DNA from: Candidatus Moranbacteria bacterium UBA1302
GTDB lineage: Bacteria > Patescibacteriota > Minisyncoccia > Moranbacterales > UBA1568
Assembly (NCBI GenBank): GCA_002307715.1
Contig: DBUA01000009.1
Location: forward strand, 1,100-14,696
Direction of reading: 5' to 3'
DNA: 13,597 bases
A program made the position numbers and the translations under genes. How positions within the stretch are numbered: position 1 is the stretch's first letter; every line of letters starts with the position of its first letter. Below the pieces are notes generated by a model. The model was not told the origin of the DNA, did no database searches, and saw only the letters and a program-made list of their open reading frames with translations. Positions 7,564 to 13,597 of the stretch are shown one piece after another.

Positions 7564-7592
7564 ATTTTACAAAGAAAAGCCTCACGTGTCAA
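7564..7592 (-). promoter_or_regulatory. Near-consensus promoter of the cysteine-rich gene
   Basis: On the minus strand a perfect -35 TTGACA (7592-7587), a 17-nt spacer and TAAAAT (7569-7564, 5 of 6) form one of the best promoters in the window. Transcription should start near 7557, giving a leader of about 30 nt that contains the AGAGGAG ribosome binding site. The promoter lies in the 74-bp gap just after the ABC-F stop, where I see no terminator. Confidence 0.8.
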
Positions 7593-7601
7593 CTCAAAAC
7601 A

Positions 7602-9293
7602 TCAGCGATCTTCTAGGCGTTTCAGTCGACGCTCTACTGACGGCATCACAGCTGCCGCATACGCATCATAGCTTTCTACCGGCTTCAACGCTCCATCGGT
7701 CAATACGAAATTTCCGGTCAACCGCATCTTCTCAAGAAAACGCCGATCATGCGTCACAAGCAAGATAGTACCCTCATACGTTTCAAGAGCTTCCTCAAGC
7801 GCTTCGATTGTTTCAAGATCAAGATGATTCGTTGGTTCATCAAGCACAAGCACATTAGCACCGGAAGCCGACAGGAGCGCAAGCGTCAAGCGGACTCGCT
7901 CACCAGGACTGAATGATGCAATACGATCATCCACTGTATCTGGAGAAAAACGGAAGTGTGATAAAAACATGATTGTCGCATCGCGATCGTATGTTTCAAT
8001 GCGGTTCTTGAAAAGCTCTGCTGGCGTGGCAGCCTGTGAAACATTTTCATGCTCCTGCATCAGATAACCGAAACGTACGGCACTTCCGCACGTGACCGTC
8101 CCAGACAATGGAACGATACTGCCAGTGATCGTCTTGAGGAGCGTCGATTTCCCAACGCCATTATCGCCGAGGATAGCCACTCTTTCACCGAACGAGACTG
8201 CCATATCGATCGGACCAGCCGAAAATCCTCCAGGATAACCGAAGCAGACTTTCGAAAGTGTGATGGCATTTTCCGTTTCAGTCTTGCCGATTGTAAGCGG
8301 TATGACAAGCGGTTCACGTTCAATCGGTTTTTCAACCGTATCAAGACGCTTTTCACGCCCTCCGAGAGCCTTGGCAGAATTAGTAAATTTCTTCGCCGCC
8401 CGTTCTTTCTTATAATTCGACGTTAGCTTGTCATTGTCGGGAGCTTTTTCTTCTTTGACCCGCCGGGCCCATTCAAGCTTTTCTTCTATGGATACGGAAA
8501 TACGCTCGCGCTCTTCTTCCTGCATGCGATACAATTCCTTCTGGCGGCGGATGGAATGCGATTTCATTTCGGCATAATCGCTCCACCCACCCGTGTATAC
8601 GGATGCTTCACGCTTATACCAATCAAGTTCCACGACTTTCGTAACAACCGAATCCATAAAACGACGGTCATGCGACGCGATAAGACATGTTGCTGCGGAA
8701 CGGGCAAGATATCGTTCCAACCATAAGAGCGCTGATATATCGAGATCATTCGTTGGTTCATCAAGCAGGAGGACATCGACGCCACGAAACAGGACTCCGG
8801 CCAGCGCCGCTTTGCGCTTCTCGCCGCCAGAAAGTTCAGCGATTTTCCGATCGAGACCGACATGCGACAACGACAACCCCTCAAGAAGACCTTTGGCTTT
8901 CCGTTCAAAACCATAACCGCCGAGACGCTGATATTCCGCCTGAATAGCCTCATAGCGTTCGAGCATATCTGACTGTTCGAGCTGCTGTTCTAAATGCTCC
9001 ATTTCACGCTCAAGATCAGACAGTCCAGCGATACGACGCATGTACTGGCGCAGCGTCTCTTCGCCTTCTGCAATCGTTTCCTGTGGCAAATAGCCGAGCA
9101 ACACTCGGTTCGGTTTCATGATCTCTCCGCGATCTGCTGTCTCAAGTCCGGCAATAATGCGAAGCAGCGTCGATTTTCCTACGCCATTTTGTCCGACAAG
9201 CGCCGCCTTCTGTCCTTCGCCCAACGAAAAAGATACGCGTTCGAGAACGCGGCGGATTCCGTATGTTTTCCTGATGTTCTTGAGTGTCAACAT
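7602..9293 (-). CDS. ABC-F family ATPase (ribosome-associated type)
   Basis: ABC-F proteins are soluble twin-ATPase proteins without membrane domains. Known members act at the ribosomal E site in translation quality control, or protect ribosomes from antibiotics. All catalytic motifs are present in 563 residues: Walker A GQNGVGKST (34-42), signature LSGGEKR (154-160), Walker B VLLLDEP (174-180) and switch histidine in ASHDRR for domain 1; Walker A GDNGVGKST (376-384), signature FSPGERVR (461-468), Walker B VLVLDEP (481-487) and VTHDRR for domain 2. A charged helical arm lies at about 85-130 and a long basic linker at about 240-330, the element that contacts P-site tRNA in studied members. The short C-terminal tail lacks the coiled coil of Uup. 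A modest AAGGAA precedes the ATG by 5-6 nt. The subgroup cannot be assigned from sequence reading alone; a housekeeping role is as likely as resistance. Confidence 0.94.
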   Translation of the reverse strand: MLTLKNIRKTYGIRRVLERVSFSLGEGQKAALVGQNGVGKSTLLRIIAGLETADRGEIMKPNRVLLGYLPQETIAEGEETLRQYMRRIAGLSDLEREMEHLEQQLEQSDMLERYEAIQAEYQRLGGYGFERKAKGLLEGLSLSHVGLDRKIAELSGGEKRKAALAGVLFRGVDVLLLDEPTNDLDISALLWLERYLARSAATCLIASHDRRFMDSVVTKVVELDWYKREASVYTGGWSDYAEMKSHSIRRQKELYRMQEEERERISVSIEEKLEWARRVKEEKAPDNDKLTSNYKKERAAKKFTNSAKALGGREKRLDTVEKPIEREPLVIPLTIGKTETENAITLSKVCFGYPGGFSAGPIDMAVSFGERVAILGDNGVGKSTLLKTITGSIVPLSGTVTCGSAVRFGYLMQEHENVSQAATPAELFKNRIETYDRDATIMFLSHFRFSPDTVDDRIASFSPGERVRLTLALLSASGANVLVLDEPTNHLDLETIEALEEALETYEGTILLVTHDRRFLEKMRLTGNFVLTDGALKPVESYDAYAAAVMPSVERRLKRLEDR

Positions 9294-9363
9294 ATCAATT
9301 CCTTGAAAACCAATAATGACACGCTTTTCAAAAATTGTAAAGTTCCAAGGATGCGGCCATATC

Positions 9364-9382
9364 TTTGCCTTTTAAAGGCAAA
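9364..9382. promoter_or_regulatory. 19-bp palindrome in the divergent intergenic region (candidate operator)
   Basis: TTTGCCTTTTAAAGGCAAA is a perfect inverted repeat with 9-bp arms around a single central base. It lies between the ABC-F gene (ATG at 9293) and the divergent promoter at 9420-9447. It has no T-run after it on either strand that would make it a terminator, and the one-base centre suits a dimeric regulator better than an RNA hairpin. A possible ABC-F -10 (TACAAT, 9339-9334) has no recognisable -35; the palindrome would be centred about 46 bp upstream of that start, where an activator could sit. Confidence 0.5.
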
Positions 9383-9419
9383 AAATACTTTCTATACGCC
9401 ATTTTCTCATATCGTTCCA

Positions 9420-9447
9420 TTGACAAATCACGAAAAAAGAGTATAAT
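9420..9447 (+). promoter_or_regulatory. Consensus sigma-70 promoter of the small membrane protein gene
   Basis: TTGACA (9420-9425), a 16-nt spacer and TATAAT (9442-9447) match both consensus hexamers exactly. The start should fall near 9454, giving a leader of roughly 58 nt. It is the only strong plus-strand promoter seen in the window and directs the only convincing plus-strand gene. Confidence 0.88.
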
Positions 9448-9475
9448 GAAATGTCCAATATGATTTTGGATGCGT

Positions 9476-9500
9476 GTTTTTTCGAAGTTCTTCAAAAAAC
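9476..9500 (+). promoter_or_regulatory. Leader hairpin immediately before the ribosome binding site
   Basis: GTTTTTT (9476-9482) can pair with AAAAAAC (9494-9500); after a bulged C, GAA pairs with TTC across a four-base GTTC loop. The stem ends directly against the GGAGG at 9501-9505. It is mostly A-U, so its stability would be temperature-sensitive. It may influence ribosome access, but it could also be incidental. Confidence 0.4.
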
Positions 9501-9511
9501 GGAGGTGTGTC

Positions 9512-9847
9512 ATGATCATGGATCGAATCATCATTGCCGCATGTTTTTGGGTGCCCTGTGTCATCCTGTCGATGCCAGCGACCTGGTTCTTCACGGCGTT
9601 AACCAGCGAAGAACACCGCGACAACGTATTGGGCGCTATGCTCATTGTCGGTGCGATTGCGGACGTACTGCTCTTCGTGTTGTTTGCTTCATGGGATTTT
9701 TTCTCGTTCGGTAACACCGATATCATCAGTCTGGTTGTTTTCGGTACTGGTTGTGGAACAGGGATGGTGTTGTACAGTGCTTACGCTCTGTTCTGGGTGG
9801 CACCGTCAACGAACGCAAACAAGCCAATCACACCCACCGCCGATTGA
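9512..9847 (+). CDS. Small three-helix membrane protein of unknown function
   Basis: I do not recognise a family for this 111-residue protein. The ATG at 9512 is chosen because GGAGG (9501-9505) is 6 nt upstream; an ATG two codons later is too far from it. Three hydrophobic segments are visible at about 5-29 (IIIAACFWVPCVILSMPATW), 40-60 (LGAMLIVGAIADVLLFVLFA) and 70-97 (IISLVVFGTGCGTGMVLYSA), with an Asp inside helix 2 and a glycine-rich stretch in helix 3. Loop 1 is charged (TSEEHRDN) and the tail is short and polar. It stands alone on the plus strand with a perfect-consensus promoter and a strong terminator, so it is probably well transcribed. The opposite orientation to ABC-F gives a shared upstream region, but a functional link is only a guess. 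Confidence 0.82.
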   Translation: MIMDRIIIAACFWVPCVILSMPATWFFTALTSEEHRDNVLGAMLIVGAIADVLLFVLFASWDFFSFGNTDIISLVVFGTGCGTGMVLYSAYALFWVAPSTNANKPITPTAD

Positions 9848-9859
9848 CCTACCCGCAAC

Positions 9860-9901
9860 AAAAAAACCGCCTATCCCATCGTGGATACGTGCGGTTTTTT
9901 T
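9860..9901. terminator. Bidirectional rho-independent terminator
   Basis: AAAAAAACCGC (9860-9870) pairs with GCGGTTTTTTT (9891-9901), and inside it TATCC pairs with GGATA around a small loop. The A-run on one side and T-run on the other make it work in both directions. It begins 13 bp after the stop of the membrane protein gene and lies 45 bp beyond the stop of the convergent NUDIX gene, so it can serve both. Confidence 0.92.
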
Positions 9902-9945
9902 CATGTTCCATTGCGTGTTGGCCGAAGAGCGCTGCATGACTGATT

Positions 9946-10464
9946 TCATCGGATATCGGATGCTGCTCGAAGAAATATCTCGGTCTTTTCAAGAACACGA
10001 CGAGCGTTATCGAAAGTCGCCTTAACGACTGCCTTATCATAAGGCAACCAAATGAAGCCGATATGCTCATGCGAAATGCGCACATCATCCGTCTTCGTTA
10101 TCACCGGATAAAAATGCACCTGTTTGAATATCCAAATGCCATGACCGGACTTAAGGCGCTTTTCCCGTTCAGCACCTTTGGCAATATAAAAATAGCGAAT
10201 ACTGACGCGATAAGGATATATCGAGATATCGGTGATGCCAGTCTCTTCTTCGGTTTCACGCCGAAGCGTCGTTTCCTCAGTCTCACCGATTTCTACATGG
10301 CCTTTCACAAAATCAAAATGACCGCTTGGATAATGCAGCAGAAGATATGACCTCTGTTCCGCTTCTTGCTTAAAAATAACAGCACCAATCGACACTTCCC
10401 AGACGACTGGAAAGCCGATAGCCTTCAAAAAGAGGTACAGCGGTTTGTAAACGGGAAGCCGCAT
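9946..10464 (-). CDS. NUDIX hydrolase, Ap4A-hydrolase-like
   Basis: NUDIX enzymes cleave nucleoside diphosphates linked to another group, using Mg2+ or Mn2+. A complete Nudix box (G-x5-E-x7-RE-x2-EE-x-G-I) runs from G55 to I77: GHVEIGE, then RRETEEETGI. The strand before it (SIGAVIF, LLLHYPSGHFDFVKGHVE) and the late SHEHIGFIWLPYDKAV (131-146) resemble bis(5'-nucleosyl)-tetraphosphatases, which remove alarmone-like Ap4A, so that substrate is the best guess. Length is 172 residues, against about 140 for the simple enzymes; the surplus is an N-terminal hydrophobic and basic stretch of about 23 residues (MRLPVYKPLYLFLKAIGFPV) before the fold. No other start fits: there is no Shine-Dalgarno near any candidate. 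It lies 82 bp after permease 2 with no terminator between, so it may be co-transcribed with the exporter. Confidence 0.92.
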   Translation of the reverse strand: MRLPVYKPLYLFLKAIGFPVVWEVSIGAVIFKQEAEQRSYLLLHYPSGHFDFVKGHVEIGETEETTLRRETEEETGITDISIYPYRVSIRYFYIAKGAEREKRLKSGHGIWIFKQVHFYPVITKTDDVRISHEHIGFIWLPYDKAVVKATFDNARRVLEKTEIFLRAASDIR

Positions 10465-10546
10465 AAGAAAAAAGACAATGAAACGCTACCTTTCAAAAGT
10501 ACACTAAAAACGGCAAACATCCAAATCAGCAGCATTCACACTATCA

Positions 10547-11815
10547 TCATTCCTTGCGCAGGGCTTCCATAGGAGAGAGCTTCGCAGCCTGAGCAGCTGG
10601 CGATATCCCGAACAAGAGGCCGACAGCGGTAGAAAAACCGGCGCCAAGAAAAAGGGATTGCACTGTGAATGAGATATCCAACGGAAATCCATACGCTTCA
10701 AATACCGCTGAAAGTACCCAAACGACAATCACGCCTGAAAGTATACCCAAAAAACCGCCAACACCAGTGATAATAACCGCTTCAGCAAGAAACTGCGTCA
10801 GGATCGAACCGGAACGGGCACCCAACGCCTTGCGCAATCCGATTTCATTCGTACGTTCTGAAACTGATACATACATAACGTTCATGATGCCCACGCCGCC
10901 GACAACGAGCGATATCGAGGTAAGCGCTAAGAGCAGGATGGTGACTGTGCTCAGCACATCGCTTACGGTTTCCTGGGCTTCTTTAGTCGATGTTACGGAA
11001 AAATCATCCTTATCGGGATCATCAATATCATGCCGCTTTCGGAGAAGCGCGACGATATCAGCAACTGTCTCCGTTTCTTGCGATGGATCACTCATCTTGA
11101 TTGAAATCATCTGAACCGAATCAGTACCAAGCACTTTATGCAGCAGCGTTTGTATAGGAATATATGCCAATGCATCCAAATCGAAAAATGCTGCTGAACC
11201 GCGTTTTTCCATAATGCCGATCACACGGTATTTCTCCCCTTTGATAGAAATATATTCGCCAATCGCATCGCCTTGACCGAAAAACGTCTCTTTGGAGCCG
11301 GCGCCTAACACTACGACACGAGACTGTGCAACATTTTCTTCGTCGGTAAAGAATCGTCCTTCGGATAGGTGTGCATTTCCGTCGACTGAAAGAGTTTCAA
11401 AACCTGTTCCGAACAGGAGAAGCTGTTTGCCGATAGAACCATATGTCGAACGCTCCTGTCCGATAGAACCCTCGTATGCGGCCGCGACATTCGGCAATTT
11501 CCGGATCGCATCGCGGTCATCAGCAGTCAGCGTTGTGATCTGCACTCCCTGAGCGATTGATGTCGCATTCTCACTGGATATATTCTTCGCTGTCGGCACT
11601 TTCACTTCGACTTGGATCACATCTGAACCGAAGCTTTCGACTTGCCCTAATATATACCCTTTTACGCCGTCACCAAGCGCCATGACCACGACGACAGCGA
11701 AAACACCGATAACGACACCAAGAAGCGCGAGCGCCGTCCTGGCACGATGCGAACGAATCGTCCTAAGTGCAAAGACGAATGGCATGATCCAACGTTTCGG
11801 AATGAGATTATTCAT
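10547..11815 (-). CDS. MacB/FtsX-family ABC transporter permease, second of a tandem pair
   Basis: This is a type VII (MacB/LolC/FtsX-like) ABC permease: four membrane helices and a large external domain that couple ATP hydrolysis to export or lipoprotein handling instead of ordinary channel transport. I chose the ATG at 11815 (422 residues), which overlaps the stop of the upstream permease by 8 bp; the longer frame would place about 29 odd residues before the conserved N-terminus. Helix 1 is at about 28-48 (ALLGVVIGVFAVVVVMALG), the external MacB domain at about 50-285, and helices 2-4 at about 291-316, 345-372 and 384-406. The coupling segment after helix 2 reads VSERTNEIGLRKALGAR (318-334). 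The C-terminal SPMEALRKE is family-typical. It resembles its neighbour throughout but is clearly not a copy, which suggests a heterodimer. Confidence 0.93.
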   Translation of the reverse strand: MNNLIPKRWIMPFVFALRTIRSHRARTALALLGVVIGVFAVVVVMALGDGVKGYILGQVESFGSDVIQVEVKVPTAKNISSENATSIAQGVQITTLTADDRDAIRKLPNVAAAYEGSIGQERSTYGSIGKQLLLFGTGFETLSVDGNAHLSEGRFFTDEENVAQSRVVVLGAGSKETFFGQGDAIGEYISIKGEKYRVIGIMEKRGSAAFFDLDALAYIPIQTLLHKVLGTDSVQMISIKMSDPSQETETVADIVALLRKRHDIDDPDKDDFSVTSTKEAQETVSDVLSTVTILLLALTSISLVVGGVGIMNVMYVSVSERTNEIGLRKALGARSGSILTQFLAEAVIITGVGGFLGILSGVIVVWVLSAVFEAYGFPLDISFTVQSLFLGAGFSTAVGLLFGISPAAQAAKLSPMEALRKE

Positions 11816-13052
11816 ATCGCAATGATTCCATGGGGCTGACATGAGATGCCTTGAATGCCGGATATAATCCGAACAATATACCGATACTGACAGAAACGGC
11901 AAAACCGATCAAAACGGACGAAAACGTTATGATGAATTGCCAATCATAACCGAGATGCCTGATGACAGCGGCTGTAATAGCGGCCAAAAGAATACCCGTG
12001 ATGATACCGACGATTCCCCCAATCGCAGTGATTGCTGCCGACTCGATGAGAAATTGCGTGATGATATGATGTGGCTTCGCGCCGACTGCTTTACGCAAGC
12101 CAATTTCTCGGATACGTTGCGATACTGAAATAAGCATCGAATTCATGATGCCGATACCTCCGACTATCAACGATAAAGAAGCGATAGCTATCAAGAAATA
12201 TTTCAAAATATCGGTGACTTTCCCTAAGACATCAAGCGCAGCAGCCGTGCTACGCACTGAAAAATCGGCTGTATCACCGTCACGTATATCATGACGCTCG
12301 CGCAAAAGCGTCGTAATATCGCTGATCGTATCATCGACATGCGTCGTATCATCAACCTTGCCGCGTATGAAATTAAGATAGCGGATACCAAGCAATAATT
12401 TCTGTGCCGTTCCCAGCGGTACGAAAACAAGCGTATCAGGATTCGAGAATGATCCTGAACCACGTTCCTTGAGTACGCCAATCACTTTGAACGATATTCC
12501 TTTGAGCTTCACAGTTTCACCGATCGGATCGGAACTATTCGGGAAGAGATCGGATGCTTTGGTCGCTCCGAGAACGATGACGCGAGAAAGATTATTTTCC
12601 TCTTCATCAGTGAAGAATCGGCCGGAAGCTATTTCAATCGACTCGACCCGTATCATCGAAGGCGACACCCCCTGAAAACTCGTCGTCATTGACTCGACAG
12701 GAGATTCTATCGAAGCCGAGCCCGAAACATAGCCCGAAGCAGCGGAAAGATGCGGCGCATTGCTTCTGAGACGTATCGCATCGAGGTCATCGTTTGTCAG
12801 CGTCGTCGTTACGATGCCGAATGCTGATGCTGGCGGGCCATTCTCTTCTGAGGCTCCAGGAAGAACCCCGACAAGGTTCGAACCGACCTTCTCAACCTGT
12901 GAAAAAAGAAGGTCCTGCGCACTCGCTCCGATAGCCATCACCATGATGACAGCGGCGACACCGATGACAATGCCGAGCACTGTGAGGAAAAACCGCATCT
13001 TCGATGCAGTGAATGAACGCAGGGCTATTTTTATTGGGTCGGAAAGCTTCAT
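11808..13052 (-). CDS. MacB/FtsX-family ABC transporter permease, first of a tandem pair
   Basis: This 414-residue permease has the MacB/FtsX arrangement: cytoplasmic N-terminus (MKLSDPIKIALRSFTASKMR), helix 1 at about 21-43, an external domain at about 45-280, and helices 2-4 at about 285-308, 338-363 and 374-398. The segment between helices 2 and 3 has SLIVGGIGIMNSMLISVSQR (294-313) followed by IREIGLRKAVGAK, the coupling region that contacts the ATPase. It ends in SPMESLRYE. Its ATG overlaps the ATPase stop in an ATGA junction, and its TAA overlaps the next permease start, so three genes form one tightly coupled unit. It shares with permease 2 the patterns GRFFTDEE and a LLRxRHDI-x-D block in the external domain, marking an old tandem duplication. 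The substrate cannot be read from sequence. Confidence 0.94.
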   Translation of the reverse strand: MKLSDPIKIALRSFTASKMRFFLTVLGIVIGVAAVIMVMAIGASAQDLLFSQVEKVGSNLVGVLPGASEENGPPASAFGIVTTTLTNDDLDAIRLRSNAPHLSAASGYVSGSASIESPVESMTTSFQGVSPSMIRVESIEIASGRFFTDEEENNLSRVIVLGATKASDLFPNSSDPIGETVKLKGISFKVIGVLKERGSGSFSNPDTLVFVPLGTAQKLLLGIRYLNFIRGKVDDTTHVDDTISDITTLLRERHDIRDGDTADFSVRSTAAALDVLGKVTDILKYFLIAIASLSLIVGGIGIMNSMLISVSQRIREIGLRKAVGAKPHHIITQFLIESAAITAIGGIVGIITGILLAAITAAVIRHLGYDWQFIITFSSVLIGFAVSVSIGILFGLYPAFKASHVSPMESLRYE

Positions 13053-13597
13053 TTGAGGAAATCTTCTCCTTCGGCACGACGACGTGATCGCACCAATTCA
13101 TCCGCCACGATACGACCATCTGTCATGCGGAGTATCCGCTTCGCATGTTCTGCGGTAAATGTCTCATGCGTTACGAGAATGATCGTCCTACCGGCATCAT
13201 TAAGCTCCTGGAGGATGGACATCACTTGTAGGCCCGATTTCGAATCCAAATTTCCGGTCGGCTCATCGGCAAAAATGATTTCTGGATCATTCACTAATGC
13301 GCGAGCGATGGCTACGCGTTGCTTTTCGCCACCAGACAACTGATTGGAAAGATATGTGGTCCGATGAGACATTTCTACGGCAGCGAGCGCTGCATTCACT
13401 CGATCACCGTTCTTTCCGAATGCTTTATCGTCATACAGGAGCGGGAGTTCGACATTCTCAAAGACGCTCGTCTTCGGAAGCAGATTGAAAGCTTGGAATA
13501 CGAAGCCGATTTTCTTATTGCGATAGGTTGCGAGTGTATTGTCATCCAATTCGACAGTGTTTTTTCCTTCGAGAAGATACTGCCCGCCCGTCGGACG
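13049..13597 (-). CDS. MacB/LolD-type ABC transporter ATPase, C-terminal 182 residues (N-terminus beyond right edge)
   Basis: This is the nucleotide-binding subunit that powers the two permeases encoded after it. The frame is open to the right edge, starting inside RPTGGQYLLEGKNT; its first roughly 50 residues, including Walker A, lie outside the window. Visible in the fragment are the Q-loop (GFVFQAFNLLP, Q35), the signature LSGGEKQRVAIARAL (87-101), Walker B EIIFADEPTGNLD (106-118) and the switch histidine in LVTHE (H144). The GFVFQ-FNLL and FADEPTGNLDS patterns are typical of the MacB/LolD group. Unlike E. coli MacB it is not fused to the permease. Its TGA forms an ATGA overlap with permease 1. 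An adaptor protein (MacA-like) may lie upstream off the window; this is a guess from operon habit. Confidence 0.95.
   Translation of the reverse strand, partial: RPTGGQYLLEGKNTVELDDNTLATYRNKKIGFVFQAFNLLPKTSVFENVELPLLYDDKAFGKNGDRVNAALAAVEMSHRTTYLSNQLSGGEKQRVAIARALVNDPEIIFADEPTGNLDSKSGLQVMSILQELNDAGRTIILVTHETFTAEHAKRILRMTDGRIVADELVRSRRRAEGEDFLK

Noticed and set aside
7554..7582. A divergent plus-strand promoter starting with TTGACA at 7554.
   Set aside because: The -35 match is exact, but at 17 nt the -10 position reads AAGCCT and no plus-strand gene follows.
9364..9382. Treating the TTTGCC palindrome as a transcription terminator.
   Set aside because: A terminator needs a T-run after the stem. 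On the plus strand it is followed by A residues, and on the minus strand by AGATA, so neither direction fits.
9451..9714. An 87-residue plus-strand frame overlapping the small membrane protein gene in another frame.
   Set aside because: It has no ribosome binding site, its composition (many Cys, His and Arg) looks like out-of-frame translation, and the overlapping frame has a good site and three membrane helices.
11816..11902. A longer permease 2 beginning at 11902.
   Set aside because: The extra 29 residues overlap the conserved C-terminus of permease 1 and do not resemble any MacB N-terminus; the ATG at 11815 gives a normal coupled 8-bp overlap.
1..13597. CRISPR arrays, tRNA or rRNA genes, insertion sequences and phage or toxin modules.
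   Set aside because: I saw no regularly spaced repeats, no cloverleaf-like segment in the few intergenic gaps, and no transposase, integrase or toxin-like frame. The gaps are too short and gene content is ordinary apart from the points listed.

Overview
The window is a compact, gene-dense bacterial segment with almost everything on the minus strand. It uses the standard bacterial code: TGA is a real stop for secF, the ABC-F gene, the NUDIX gene and the transporter genes. Short intergenic gaps, a SecD that carries a parvulin-type insertion, and promoters placed right against start codons suggest a reduced-genome lineage such as Candidate Phyla Radiation / Patescibacteria. This is an inference from gene style and memory of the group, not a phylogenetic result.

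Layout by coordinate: 1-2637 holds phenylalanyl-tRNA synthetase, with pheT cut by the left edge and pheS complete. 2683-6874 is a second minus-strand cluster. Read in transcription order it is secD, secF, a 101-residue unknown protein, then tyrS. A terminator (6936-6969) separates it from a cysteine-rich unknown gene (6997-7527) with its own strong promoter. An ABC-F ATPase gene (7602-9293) follows. 9294-9511 is the only divergent intergenic region. It holds a 19-bp palindrome, a consensus plus-strand promoter and a leader hairpin in front of a small three-helix membrane protein (9512-9847), the only convincing plus-strand gene. That gene converges on a NUDIX hydrolase (9946-10464) across a bidirectional terminator. 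10547-13597 is a MacB/LolCDE-like ABC exporter: an ATPase cut by the right edge, then two different FtsX/MacB permeases, joined by 4-bp and 8-bp start/stop overlaps.

Functionally the window combines translation (PheS, PheT, TyrS, ABC-F), protein export (SecD, SecF) and efflux or envelope transport (ATPase plus two permeases). The most notable points are: (i) SecD contains a parvulin-like domain whose first strand lies after its last strand, as in a circular permutation; (ii) pheS and secD each have a good -35/-10 promoter whose -10 box ends only 6-7 nt before the ATG, with no Shine-Dalgarno, predicting leaderless mRNAs, while other genes here have clear Shine-Dalgarno sites; (iii) the single exporter ATPase is followed by two divergent permeases, suggesting a heterodimer; (iv) the divergent region looks regulated.
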